DNA of 64,000 nt from Erwinia sp050410775 (GTDB lineage: Bacteria > Pseudomonadota > Gammaproteobacteria > Enterobacterales > Enterobacteriaceae), in the NCBI RefSeq assembly GCF_050410775.1, contig NZ_CP191229.1; one strand, written 5' to 3'. The notes beneath the pieces are model-generated. The model did not search any database. It saw only the letters and a program-made list of their open reading frames with translations, and had not been told where the DNA came from. Positions 27,941 through 35,904 of this stretch are shown here, in pieces. Every line of letters begins with the position of its first letter. The first letter of the stretch is position 1. The position numbers and the translations under genes are program-made.

Positions 27941-28651
27941 ATGTTTGACTGGATTGCAGATCCCAATGCCTGGCTGGCGCTGGGAACGCTGACGGTTCTG
28001 GAGATCGTCCTCGGTATTGATAATATTATTTTCCTTTCTCTGGTGGTGGCCAAACTCCCCGCAGCTCAACAGAACGCCGCCCGTCGTCTCGGCCTGTGCG
28101 GCGCGATGCTGGTCCGCCTCGGGCTGCTGGCATCGATTGCGTGGATCATCCAGCTGACCGAACCGTTATTCACGTTGCTGGATCACCGCTTTTCCGCCCG
28201 CGACCTGATTTTATTACTGGGCGGCTTATTCCTGCTGTGGAAATCCAGTAAAGAGATCCATGGAACCATTGAAGGCGAAGAGGAGGAGGAGAAAACTCAC
28301 GTTCACTCATTTATTGGCGCTATTGTGCAGATTATGCTGCTGGATATTATCTTCAGCCTGGATTCTGTTATCACCGCCGTTGGCCTCTCCGATCGTCTGA
28401 TTATTATGATGGCGGCCGTGGTGATTGCCGTTATGATCATGATGTTTGCCGCCCGCACTATTGGCGAGTTCGTTGAACGTCACCCGACCATTAAGATGCT
28501 GGCGCTCTCCTTCCTGATTCTGGTGGGCTTTACGCTGATCCTTGATGGTTTCCATGTCCATGTGCCAAAAGGCTATATCTATTTCGCCATGTTTTTCTCA
28601 ATGTCGGTGGAATGTCTCAACCTTATGCGCGGTAAAAAGCGTACTCTCTGA
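27941..28651 (+). CDS. ygdQ: TerC family membrane protein YgdQ
   Basis: 236 residues from the ATG at 27941 (MFDWIADPNAWLALG), which matches the E. coli start; an upstream in-frame codon would add 16 residues and is not supported. About seven membrane helices with the TerC signature EIVLGIDNIIFLS and the second acidic motif LDIIFSLDSVITA. TerC proteins are linked to metal ion export, for example manganese, but this member is not characterised. Confidence 0.92.
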   Translation: MFDWIADPNAWLALGTLTVLEIVLGIDNIIFLSLVVAKLPAAQQNAARRLGLCGAMLVRLGLLASIAWIIQLTEPLFTLLDHRFSARDLILLLGGLFLLWKSSKEIHGTIEGEEEEEKTHVHSFIGAIVQIMLLDIIFSLDSVITAVGLSDRLIIMMAAVVIAVMIMMFAARTIGEFVERHPTIKMLALSFLILVGFTLILDGFHVHVPKGYIYFAMFFSMSVECLNLMRGKKRTL

Positions 28652-28819
28652 ACGGAGGCTGGCCGGAATATCCGTTCAGCCGCGCTCTGTAATATCACTT
28701 TACGAAAAAAGTCAATGGCGTGGCGTGCTTGAGACCTGTTTTCAGAGTTATGAGGTTACTTCCGCGGCGCAAATACGTTATTAATAGCGCATTGGATCAA
28801 CAATCTTCGGGAGCAGAGA

Positions 28820-29035
28820 ATGAGATATGTGTTTGGCGCGGCGGCACTGATACTGACGATGCTGGTCAGCGGGTGCAGCAGCGATTACGTTATGGCCACC
28901 AGGGAAGGTAAAATGATCATGACGCAGGGCAAGCCTGAAATTGATGAAGAGACCGGCCTGGTCAAATACACCGACAGATCGGGACACGAGCTGCAAATCA
29001 ACAGTGATGAAATTTCCTCCATCGTTGAACGCTAA
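28820..29035 (+). CDS. ygdR: YgdI/YgdR family small lipoprotein
   Basis: 71 residues with the lipobox LVSGC (Cys19). It is a paralogue of the YgdI protein at the left end of the window, sharing the YVMxTxxGxxIxxxGKPxxDxxTG pattern. The function is unknown. A 9-bp inverted repeat (29045-29053 with 29065-29073) follows the stop codon, but it has no T run after it. Confidence 0.92.
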   Translation: MRYVFGAAALILTMLVSGCSSDYVMATREGKMIMTQGKPEIDEETGLVKYTDRSGHELQINSDEISSIVER

Positions 29036-29228
29036 GTTGCATTACGCCACCTGCCCGCTTTTTTCAGGTGGCGAAGCGCGCACTTCCCGATAAATCCCCC
29101 CTTCCCCCTGTTGCGCCCGGCGGTTATAGTCGATAGCCGGACCTGAGCGCGGGCCGCGATATGACGGCATGCAGGCAATGCGCGATGCTCAGGTTCTACC
29201 TTTAATAATGAAAAAAGGAAGCCGGCAA

Positions 29229-30269
29229 ATGCACTATCATCGTATCCCCCACAGCACACTGGAAGTCAGCCGACTGGGGCTGGGCACCATGACCTTTGGT
29301 GAGCAGAACAGCGAAGCCGACGCTCACGCGCAGTTAGATTTAGCGGTGCGTTCCGGCATTAACCTGATTGATGTCGCAGAAATGTATCCGGTGCCGCCGC
29401 GCCCGGAAACCCAGGGATTAACCGAACGCTATGTTGGCAGCTGGCTGAAGGCCCGCGGCAACCGCGATAAAATTGTGCTCGCCTCTAAAGTGTCCGGACC
29501 GAGCCGGGGCAGCGACGCCGCCATTCGCCCTCATCAGGCGCTGGATCGCAAGAACATTCGTGAAGCGCTGGATGCCAGCCTGAAGCGGCTGAACACGGAC
29601 TATCTCGATCTTTATCAGCTGCACTGGCCGCAGCGTCCGGCCAACTATTTCGGCAAGCTGAACTATGAATATAGTGATGCCACCAGCACGGTTACCCTGC
29701 TGGAGACGCTTGAAGCGCTGAATGAACAGGTTCGTGCCGGGAAAATTCGCTACATTGGCGTCTCGAACGAAACGCCGTGGGGCGTGATGCGCTATCTGCA
29801 GCTGGCGGAAAAGCATGAACTGCCGCGCATGGTCAGCATTCAGAACCCCTACAGCCTGCTGAACCGCACCTTTGAAGTCGGGCTGGCGGAAATCAGCCAG
29901 CATGAAGGCGTGGAGCTGCTGGCCTACTCCTGTCTGGCCTTCGGTACGCTGAGCGGAAAATATCTGAACGGGGGGAAACCCGAAGGCGCCCGCAATACGC
30001 TGTTCAGCCGCTTTACCCGCTACAGCGGTGAGCAGGCGCAGCTGGCGACCGCGGAATACGTGGCGCTGGCGCAGAAGCACGGCATGGATCCGGCACAAAT
30101 GGCGCTCGCTTTTGTTCGCCAGCAGCCGTTTGTGGCAAGCACGCTGCTGGGTGCCACCACGCTGGCGCAGCTGCAAAGCAATATCGACAGCTACAATCTG
30201 ACGCTGGAGAGCGAAGTGATGCAGGAACTGGAGGCGATCCACCAGCGCTACCCGTTCCCGGCCCCCTGA
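29229..30269 (+). CDS. tas: Aldo/keto reductase Tas
   Basis: 346 residues from the ATG at 29229 (MHYHRIPHSTLEVSRLGLG), the E. coli length; AAAAAAGGAAG lies upstream. The frame is open 20 codons further, without homology. It has the aldo/keto reductase barrel with the tetrad residues Asp and Tyr in NLIDVAEMYP, Lys in LASKVSG and His in YQLHWPQRP. E. coli tas was found as a suppressor of tyrosine auxotrophy in starving cells. The natural substrate is not known. Confidence 0.95.
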   Translation: MHYHRIPHSTLEVSRLGLGTMTFGEQNSEADAHAQLDLAVRSGINLIDVAEMYPVPPRPETQGLTERYVGSWLKARGNRDKIVLASKVSGPSRGSDAAIRPHQALDRKNIREALDASLKRLNTDYLDLYQLHWPQRPANYFGKLNYEYSDATSTVTLLETLEALNEQVRAGKIRYIGVSNETPWGVMRYLQLAEKHELPRMVSIQNPYSLLNRTFEVGLAEISQHEGVELLAYSCLAFGTLSGKYLNGGKPEGARNTLFSRFTRYSGEQAQLATAEYVALAQKHGMDPAQMALAFVRQQPFVASTLLGATTLAQLQSNIDSYNLTLESEVMQELEAIHQRYPFPAP

Positions 30270-30322
30270 AGCACCGGCACCAGCCTGTAAACCGGATGCT
30301 TAACGTCCGGGGCAGATAAAGC

Positions 30323-30350
30323 ATCCCCGCGCCGCCTGCGGCGCGGGGAT
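30323..30350. repeat. GC-rich perfect inverted repeat between tas and lplT
   Basis: ATCCCCGCGCCGC (30323-30335) and its complement (30338-30350) are separated by two bases. It lies between the convergent ends of tas and aas-lplT. It could fold into a very stable hairpin that stops or protects both transcripts, but no T run follows on either strand, so I do not call it a classical terminator. Confidence 0.6.
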
Positions 30351-30417
30351 GGCGGTTAAGATTTACGCCTTAATGCAGGCGGGTCTCCACCCTGCTTCCC
30401 TCTCGAAACGTAAACCC

Positions 30418-31623
30418 TCAGAGCCTTTTGCTGCGCTTTTGCGCCAGCTGCCAGCCCCAGAGCACGGCAATGGCCAGCGCAAACAGCGCTCCAAAGCCGA
30501 CGCCTGTCGCGACCGGCGGCGCGCCAAGTTTCACCGCCAGCGAGTAGCAGCCCAGCATCAATAGCATGGCGCCGTTTTCACCCAGATTTTGCACCGCTAT
30601 CGCGTTTCCGGCCCCCACGCTCTCTTTGCCGCGCATTTGCAGCAGCGCGTTGAGCGGCACGACAAAAAAACCGCCCAGCATACCGATGACGATCAGCAAC
30701 GCATACGCGCCTGCGCTGGTATGTTGTAATGAAAAAGCGATAACCGCCACGCCGATCAATACGCCGGCAGGCATACAACGCCCTACCGTTTTCAGCGTGA
30801 CCAGCCTGGCCGCCGCTATCGCGCCCACAACGATGCCAATCGCCACCATCGCATTCAGCAAGGTGGGCGTTTTATTATCGGTAATGCCGAGCGCCACCGG
30901 CACCCACAACACCAGCAGAAAGCGCAGCGTGACCCCCGCGCCCCAGAAGAGGCTGGTTCCGACCAGCGAGAAGCGTGTTTCGCCATCCCGCCAGAGCGTA
31001 CGACAGGCGCGGAAAAAGCTGACGGACATCTTGTAGGGGTGCCACGGCTGACCCGGTCTGGCGGCAGTCAGCACCGGTATCAGCATATTGGCTGCCACCG
31101 CCAGACCGTAAGCCACCACGCAGGCAATCAACGCGCCCAGCAGATGCCAGTCCGCCAGAACGCCGCCGGCGATAGATCCCAGCAGAATCGCCGCAATGGT
31201 TGAGGACTCCATCAGCCCGTTTGCCTTCACCAGCCTGTCGCCGTTGGTGATTTCGCCCAGGATGCCATATTTTGCCGGCGAGTAAGCCGCCGCCCCGATG
31301 CCCACCAGGCCGTAGCCAATAAAGGGATCGAAGCCAAAGCAGATGGTCAGCGCGCCCAGCAGTTTCAGGGCGTTGGCAAACATCATCACCCGCCCTTTGG
31401 CAAAGCTGTCCGCCACCTGGCCCACGAAGGGCGCCAGAATGATGTAAGTGGCCACAAACACCATCTGCAACACCGGCTGGCTCCAGTCGGGATAGAGCTG
31501 CTGCTTCAGCACCGCCAGCGTGGCGAAAAGCAGGGCATTATCCCCAAACGCCGAGAGAAACTGCGCGGCAATAACCGCCAGCATTCCCCGGGAAAAAAGC
31601 CCGTCATGAGAGGTTTCACGCAT
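30418..31623 (-). CDS. lplT: Lysophospholipid transporter LplT
   Basis: A 401-residue major facilitator superfamily protein that flips lysophospholipids across the inner membrane to Aas. About twelve membrane helices, with conserved VIAAQFLSAFGDNALLFATL and GQVADSFAKGRVMMFAN. I chose the ATG at 31623, which matches E. coli; fourteen extra upstream codons come from overlap with aas. The start overlaps the aas stop codon by eight bases. Confidence 0.95.
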   Translation of the reverse strand: MRETSHDGLFSRGMLAVIAAQFLSAFGDNALLFATLAVLKQQLYPDWSQPVLQMVFVATYIILAPFVGQVADSFAKGRVMMFANALKLLGALTICFGFDPFIGYGLVGIGAAAYSPAKYGILGEITNGDRLVKANGLMESSTIAAILLGSIAGGVLADWHLLGALIACVVAYGLAVAANMLIPVLTAARPGQPWHPYKMSVSFFRACRTLWRDGETRFSLVGTSLFWGAGVTLRFLLVLWVPVALGITDNKTPTLLNAMVAIGIVVGAIAAARLVTLKTVGRCMPAGVLIGVAVIAFSLQHTSAGAYALLIVIGMLGGFFVVPLNALLQMRGKESVGAGNAIAVQNLGENGAMLLMLGCYSLAVKLGAPPVATGVGFGALFALAIAVLWGWQLAQKRSKRL

Positions 31624-33775
31624 CAGTTTTCTCCGGCTGCTCCGCCATGCTGCGCAGGGTGACAAAATCGGGCTTGCCGCTGCCGAGCAGGGGAAGCTGC
31701 TGCAAGACGCGGATGTCGCGCGGCACCGCCAGTTCCGGCGCGCCCAGCTCGCGTGCGGCGCGCAGAAGCTGTTCCCGGGTCAGTTCGCTATCGGTGGTGA
31801 AGAGCACCAGCGCTTCGCCCCGGTTGCCGTCTGGTTTCATTGAAGCGGCGTGCTGTTTTTCACCGGAGGCGGTAAGGGCAAGCTGTTCGACCGTTTCCAG
31901 CGAAACCATCTCTCCGGCGATTTTGGCGAAGCGTTTTACGCGCCCCTCAATCTTACAAAAGCCCTGTTCATCAAAGCTGACGATATCACCGGTATCGTAC
32001 CAGCCCGGCTCCATCTGGCCTTCGCCGTTATCCGCCTGGGGCGTTTCCAGCACGCCGGGATTTTCAACACGCAGATAGCCCTTCATGATATTGGGCCCCC
32101 GCAGCTGAAGCAGCCCACCCTGCTCAATGCCCGGCACCGAAATCAGACGGGAATCCATACCCGGCAGGATGCGCCCCACGGTATGGTTTCTGGCCGCCAT
32201 CGGCACGTTAATCGCCACCACCGGCGCGCACTCCGTGACGCCGTAGCCTTCCAGAATGCGGATGCCAAATTTATCCATCCAGGCCTGACGCGTACTTTCC
32301 TGAAGCTTTTCCGCCCCAGCGACCACGTAGCGCAGGCGGGCGAAATCATAAGGATTGGCAAAGCGGGCATAGTTACCCAGGAAGGTGGAGGTGCCGAAGA
32401 GCACGGTGCAGTTGCGGTCATAGACCAGCTCCGGCACCACGCGGTAATGCAGCGGGCTGGGATAGAGGAAAACCTGCGCGCCGGTCATCAGCGGCGTGAG
32501 CAGCCCCACCGTCAGGCCGAAAGCATGAAACAGCGGCAGCGCTGACATAAAGCGATCGCGCGGCGTAAAATCCGCTACGGTGCGGATCTGTTCAACGTTC
32601 GCCAGCAGGCTTTTGTGCGAATGAACAACCCCTTTCGGCTGCCCTTCTGAACCTGAGGTAAAAAGCACCATTGCGGCATCTTCAGGCTGCTGTTCTACCG
32701 CCGCCAGACGTGGCAGCAGCAGGCGGCTCAGCACCCAAAGTTTATCCTGAGTGGTGACGGTATCCTTTAAATCCTCCAGGTAGATCCAGTTTACCTGGGT
32801 TACCTCTTCCGGCAGATGCCAGAGCTTGCCCTTATCCAGAAACTGCCGGGAGGTGAACACTGTTTTCACCTGCGAGGCGCTCAGCGCGCTGCGGAGGCCT
32901 TTGACTCCGGCGGTATAGTTAAGCATCGCCGGCACGCGGCCCCGCATTGAGGCCCCCAAAATAGCGGCGGCGGATACCGTCGCGTTAGGCAGCAACAGGC
33001 CGATATATTCCCCCGGCGCGGTGTAGCGCTCCAGAATCCGCCCCACACCGAGCGCTTTTTTCAGCAGGCCGGTATAGCTGTCCGGTTTGAAATTGACGTC
33101 TTCAATGCAGCGTTTGAACAGGCCGTAGCGCGTGCGGGCCGCCAGGAAGGCTTCATACAGCGTTTCGCGCGGGCGCACCGCCATACGGGCTTCCATCATA
33201 ATGTGATGCAGATGTTCGCCGGCCAGCTTGCGGCGCTCGCGCGCTTTCGGCGCTTCCGGCATCGGGATCAGCGTGGCGGGCAGCACGGTCAGGCTGATGC
33301 GGGGAAAGAGGCGACGTTTGAATATGCCCGCCAGGCGACCAAACGGCGTGAACTCCGCGCCTTCAATGCGCACGGGCACCAGGGTCGCCTGCGTTCTGGC
33401 CGCCACAAATCCCGCACCGTCATAAATTTTCATTAAGGAGCCGGTGACGGTAATGCGTCCTTCCGGGAATATCACCACGGGCCGCCCCTGATTAATCTCC
33501 CTGATCAGACGCTTAACGGACATGGGTCTTGTCGGGTCAAGCGGGACGATATTGACGACCTTGCGCACCAGCTTCATGTACCAGCGATCGCTGATGGAGC
33601 CGTAGATAGCAAAGGTCGGCTTCACCGGCAGAAAAGCCGCCATCAACGCGCCGTCAAGAAATGACATATGGTTAGGAACGATTAGCACCTTCTCCCGCGA
33701 TAGGGGGGAGAGATCGCCCTTCAGTCCTGTGCGGTAAAAAAGCCTGAAAACCAGCCGTAAAAAAGAAAAAAGCAT
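31616..33775 (-). CDS. aas: Bifunctional 2-acylglycerophosphoethanolamine acyltransferase / acyl-ACP synthetase
   Basis: 719 residues, the E. coli length. It re-acylates lysophospholipids imported by LplT at the inner membrane. The N-terminal PlsC-type domain has NHMSFLDG (His and Asp of the HX4D motif) and FPEGRITVTG. The C-terminal AMP-binding domain has LFTSGSEGQPKG and GYGVTECAP. Followed by lplT in the same operon. A 143-bp gap separates it from the PBP gene upstream. Confidence 0.97.
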   Translation of the reverse strand: MLFSFLRLVFRLFYRTGLKGDLSPLSREKVLIVPNHMSFLDGALMAAFLPVKPTFAIYGSISDRWYMKLVRKVVNIVPLDPTRPMSVKRLIREINQGRPVVIFPEGRITVTGSLMKIYDGAGFVAARTQATLVPVRIEGAEFTPFGRLAGIFKRRLFPRISLTVLPATLIPMPEAPKARERRKLAGEHLHHIMMEARMAVRPRETLYEAFLAARTRYGLFKRCIEDVNFKPDSYTGLLKKALGVGRILERYTAPGEYIGLLLPNATVSAAAILGASMRGRVPAMLNYTAGVKGLRSALSASQVKTVFTSRQFLDKGKLWHLPEEVTQVNWIYLEDLKDTVTTQDKLWVLSRLLLPRLAAVEQQPEDAAMVLFTSGSEGQPKGVVHSHKSLLANVEQIRTVADFTPRDRFMSALPLFHAFGLTVGLLTPLMTGAQVFLYPSPLHYRVVPELVYDRNCTVLFGTSTFLGNYARFANPYDFARLRYVVAGAEKLQESTRQAWMDKFGIRILEGYGVTECAPVVAINVPMAARNHTVGRILPGMDSRLISVPGIEQGGLLQLRGPNIMKGYLRVENPGVLETPQADNGEGQMEPGWYDTGDIVSFDEQGFCKIEGRVKRFAKIAGEMVSLETVEQLALTASGEKQHAASMKPDGNRGEALVLFTTDSELTREQLLRAARELGAPELAVPRDIRVLQQLPLLGSGKPDFVTLRSMAEQPEKTDA

Positions 33776-33918
33776 GCCAGCTCCTTAGCAGCAAAATGAT
33801 GGCTATAACCATGCCGGATAAGGCAGTACAACTCAACGTTCAGAGGGGAATATTTGCTGGAGCGGGAGGAAGCAGCCGCCGTGCTGCTGCACGGCGGGTT
33901 TTAAGCGGCCTTTACGTA

Positions 33919-35640
33919 TCAGCCGCTGTGGCTGGCATAAAGCGCGTCAGGAGCGATGTTCATATGCTTGAGGACGGGACCGATGATGTTGCCAAAGATG
34001 GGCGCGGCGACCGTACCGCCGAAGTGGTCATCGCCGCCGGGATGGTTGACCACGACCACCAGCGCCACTTCCGGATGACTGGCGGGCGCCACGCCAGCGG
34101 TGTAGTTGATATAGCCGCCGTCATATTTGCCGCTGTCACCCATCTTCTCCGCCGTACCCGTTTTAATCGCCATGCGGTAGCCTGGCACGGCGGCGCGTAC
34201 CCCGCTGCCGCCGGGCAGCGCATCACTTTCCATCATATGGATGACCGCGCGCACCGTCGCTTCGTCGGCTACGCGTTTTCCTATTACCGGCGGCGTGACT
34301 TTGGTGATGGACAGGGGGCGATAGAGGCCAAAGGAGCCCAGCGTGGCATATTCGCGGGCAATCTGTAACGGCGTAACGCGCAGCCCGTAGCCAAACGAGA
34401 AGGTCGCCCGCTCAATATCGGCCCAGCGCTCGCGATGCAGCGGAAAGTAGCCGACGCTCTCGCCGGTCAGCCCCAGCCCGGTCGGCTTGCCCAGACCGAA
34501 AGCATGGTAGGTGTTCACCAGCGCTTCAGCCGGCATCGCCAGCGCGATGTGTGAGACGCCGATATCGCTCGACTTCTGCAATATGCCGGTCATGGTCAGG
34601 CGCGGCCAGTGTCCGACATCACGAATCAGATGGCCATTAACGCGATAGGGCGTGGTATCCAGCACCGAATCGGGCCGCACCAGCTTGCGCGCCAGGCCTT
34701 CCATCACCACCAGCGGTTTGACGGTGGAGCCGGGCTCAAAGCTGTCGTTGATCGCCACGTTGCGCATCTGGGCCGGCGAAACGTCAGCAAAGTTATTCGG
34801 ATTAAACGACGGATAAGAGGCCATACCGAGGATCTCCCCGGTGTCTATTTTGATCATCACCGCCGCGCCGGAATCCGCCTTGTTCAGCAGCACGCCGTCG
34901 CGCAGCGCGCTATAGAGGGTGTATTGATCAAATTTATCGATGCTGAGCTGTATCGTCGGGGCCTGGCGCGGCGGCTCATAATTGAGCATAGCGATAATAT
35001 GCCCATCAGCATCCTGACGGTATTTCTCCACGCCCGGCGTGCCCTGAAGCACCTTATCAAATCCTTTTTCCAGCCCGTTCAGCCCTTTATTATCCGCCCC
35101 GACAATCCCCAGCAGCGGCGCCGTGGCTTCACTCATCGGATAGAAACGGCTGTCGTCATAGCGGGAGCTGATGCCGGCAAGGTGGAGTTTGGCGATATCT
35201 TTGGCGATGCCCAGCTCAATCTTGCGGCCAAGATAGAGGAAGCGTCGCCGCGGATTCGCTTTAATTTGCGCGGCGATTTGTTCAGGACGTTGCTCAAGGG
35301 CATTAGCAAGATAAAGCCATCTGGCGTCGGTAAAGTCGGGGTTAGCTTCCAGTACGCGCTTCGGATCGGCAATGATATCGCGCGACGGCACGCTCAGCGC
35401 CAGCGCCTCCCCGTTGCGATCCAGCAGCGTTCCCCGGTTGGTCGGCAGCGTGACGGTGCGCAGCGAGCGCTGATCCGCCTCTTTTTCCAGCATCGGGTGA
35501 TTGATGAGCTGCAAATCGGCTACCCAGCCCAGTAGCAGCAGCATACAGCCGACCACGCCCAGGCACATCACCCGAAAACGGACGGGATTAAACGGCGAGC
35601 TGGCGTGACCTTTTGCCCCTGATTTTTTTAAGCGCGACAT
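33919..35640 (-). CDS. Second FtsI-like penicillin-binding protein (PBP3 paralogue)
   Basis: 573 residues, a class B transpeptidase close to FtsI (PBP3) in every domain: short cytoplasmic part, one membrane helix (residues about 25-45), pedestal domain, transpeptidase domain. It is not the division-cluster ftsI, which belongs to the mra locus. Active-site motifs are STVK (Ser305, Lys308), SSD (357-359) and KTG (493-495). E. coli FtsI has SSN in the second motif, so this enzyme has Asp for the catalytic Asn; the codon is GAT. Salmonella has a comparable extra PBP3 (PBP3SAL) used at acidic pH, and this could be of the same kind. Placed between aas and the Omr sRNA. Confidence 0.9.
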   Translation of the reverse strand: MSRLKKSGAKGHASSPFNPVRFRVMCLGVVGCMLLLLGWVADLQLINHPMLEKEADQRSLRTVTLPTNRGTLLDRNGEALALSVPSRDIIADPKRVLEANPDFTDARWLYLANALEQRPEQIAAQIKANPRRRFLYLGRKIELGIAKDIAKLHLAGISSRYDDSRFYPMSEATAPLLGIVGADNKGLNGLEKGFDKVLQGTPGVEKYRQDADGHIIAMLNYEPPRQAPTIQLSIDKFDQYTLYSALRDGVLLNKADSGAAVMIKIDTGEILGMASYPSFNPNNFADVSPAQMRNVAINDSFEPGSTVKPLVVMEGLARKLVRPDSVLDTTPYRVNGHLIRDVGHWPRLTMTGILQKSSDIGVSHIALAMPAEALVNTYHAFGLGKPTGLGLTGESVGYFPLHRERWADIERATFSFGYGLRVTPLQIAREYATLGSFGLYRPLSITKVTPPVIGKRVADEATVRAVIHMMESDALPGGSGVRAAVPGYRMAIKTGTAEKMGDSGKYDGGYINYTAGVAPASHPEVALVVVVNHPGGDDHFGGTVAAPIFGNIIGPVLKHMNIAPDALYASHSG

Positions 35641-35740
35641 GATTTTTCTGCTGTGGTTGGCGGAGTAACAGGCGGAGAGTTATATAAAAAATGCACCAGA
35701 GAGAACAGCGAAACTCTGTATCAGATCGTGATTCCGGATA

Positions 35741-35819
35741 AAAAAAACCTGCGCATCTGCGCAGGTTGGTGAAACAAAGTCTGAAAACTGTTTGATGTTC
35801 ACCCATCAATACCTCTGGG
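35741..35819 (-). ncRNA. OmrA/OmrB family small RNA
   Basis: The minus strand reads CCCAGAGGTATTGAT at its 5' end (from 35819), the seed with which OmrA and OmrB of E. coli pair to outer-membrane protein mRNAs. About 79 nt later it ends in a terminator, AACCTGCGC and GCGCAGGTT as a perfect 9-bp stem with an AGAT loop (35746-35767) plus a T run. E. coli has two tandem copies between aas and galR; here only one copy is seen at the same locus. The middle part differs from both E. coli RNAs, so I do not choose A or B. Confidence 0.93.
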
Positions 35820-35825
35820 ACTGAA

Positions 35826-35896
35826 ACTGTAGCAATCCGGCCTGCCGCTTCGCCAGCCAGGATTCGCAACAGTTACCCGCAAAATGTAACCAGCCG
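35826..35896 (-). promoter_or_regulatory. Promoter and possible OmpR sites of the Omr sRNA
   Basis: On the minus strand TACAGT occupies -12 to -7 relative to the CCCAGAGG start. Further upstream is GGTTACATTTTGCGGGTAAC (about 35872-35891), with GTTACA- and GTAAC-like repeats that resemble OmpR half-sites. OmpR control of omrA/omrB is established in E. coli; for this sequence it is an inference. No good -35 element is seen, as expected for an activator-dependent promoter. Confidence 0.55.
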
Positions 35897-35904
35897 TGTG
35901 ATTC

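Noticed and set aside
29045..29073. 9-bp inverted repeat after ygdR as intrinsic terminator
   Set aside because: The T run is in the loop and not after the stem.
33876..33897. 9-bp hairpin downstream of the PBP3 paralogue as terminator
   Set aside because: On the minus strand no T run follows, and the TTTT is on the wrong side for that gene.
34609..35535. 308-codon plus-strand frame opposite the PBP3 paralogue
   Set aside because: Antisense shadow with no recognisable domain.
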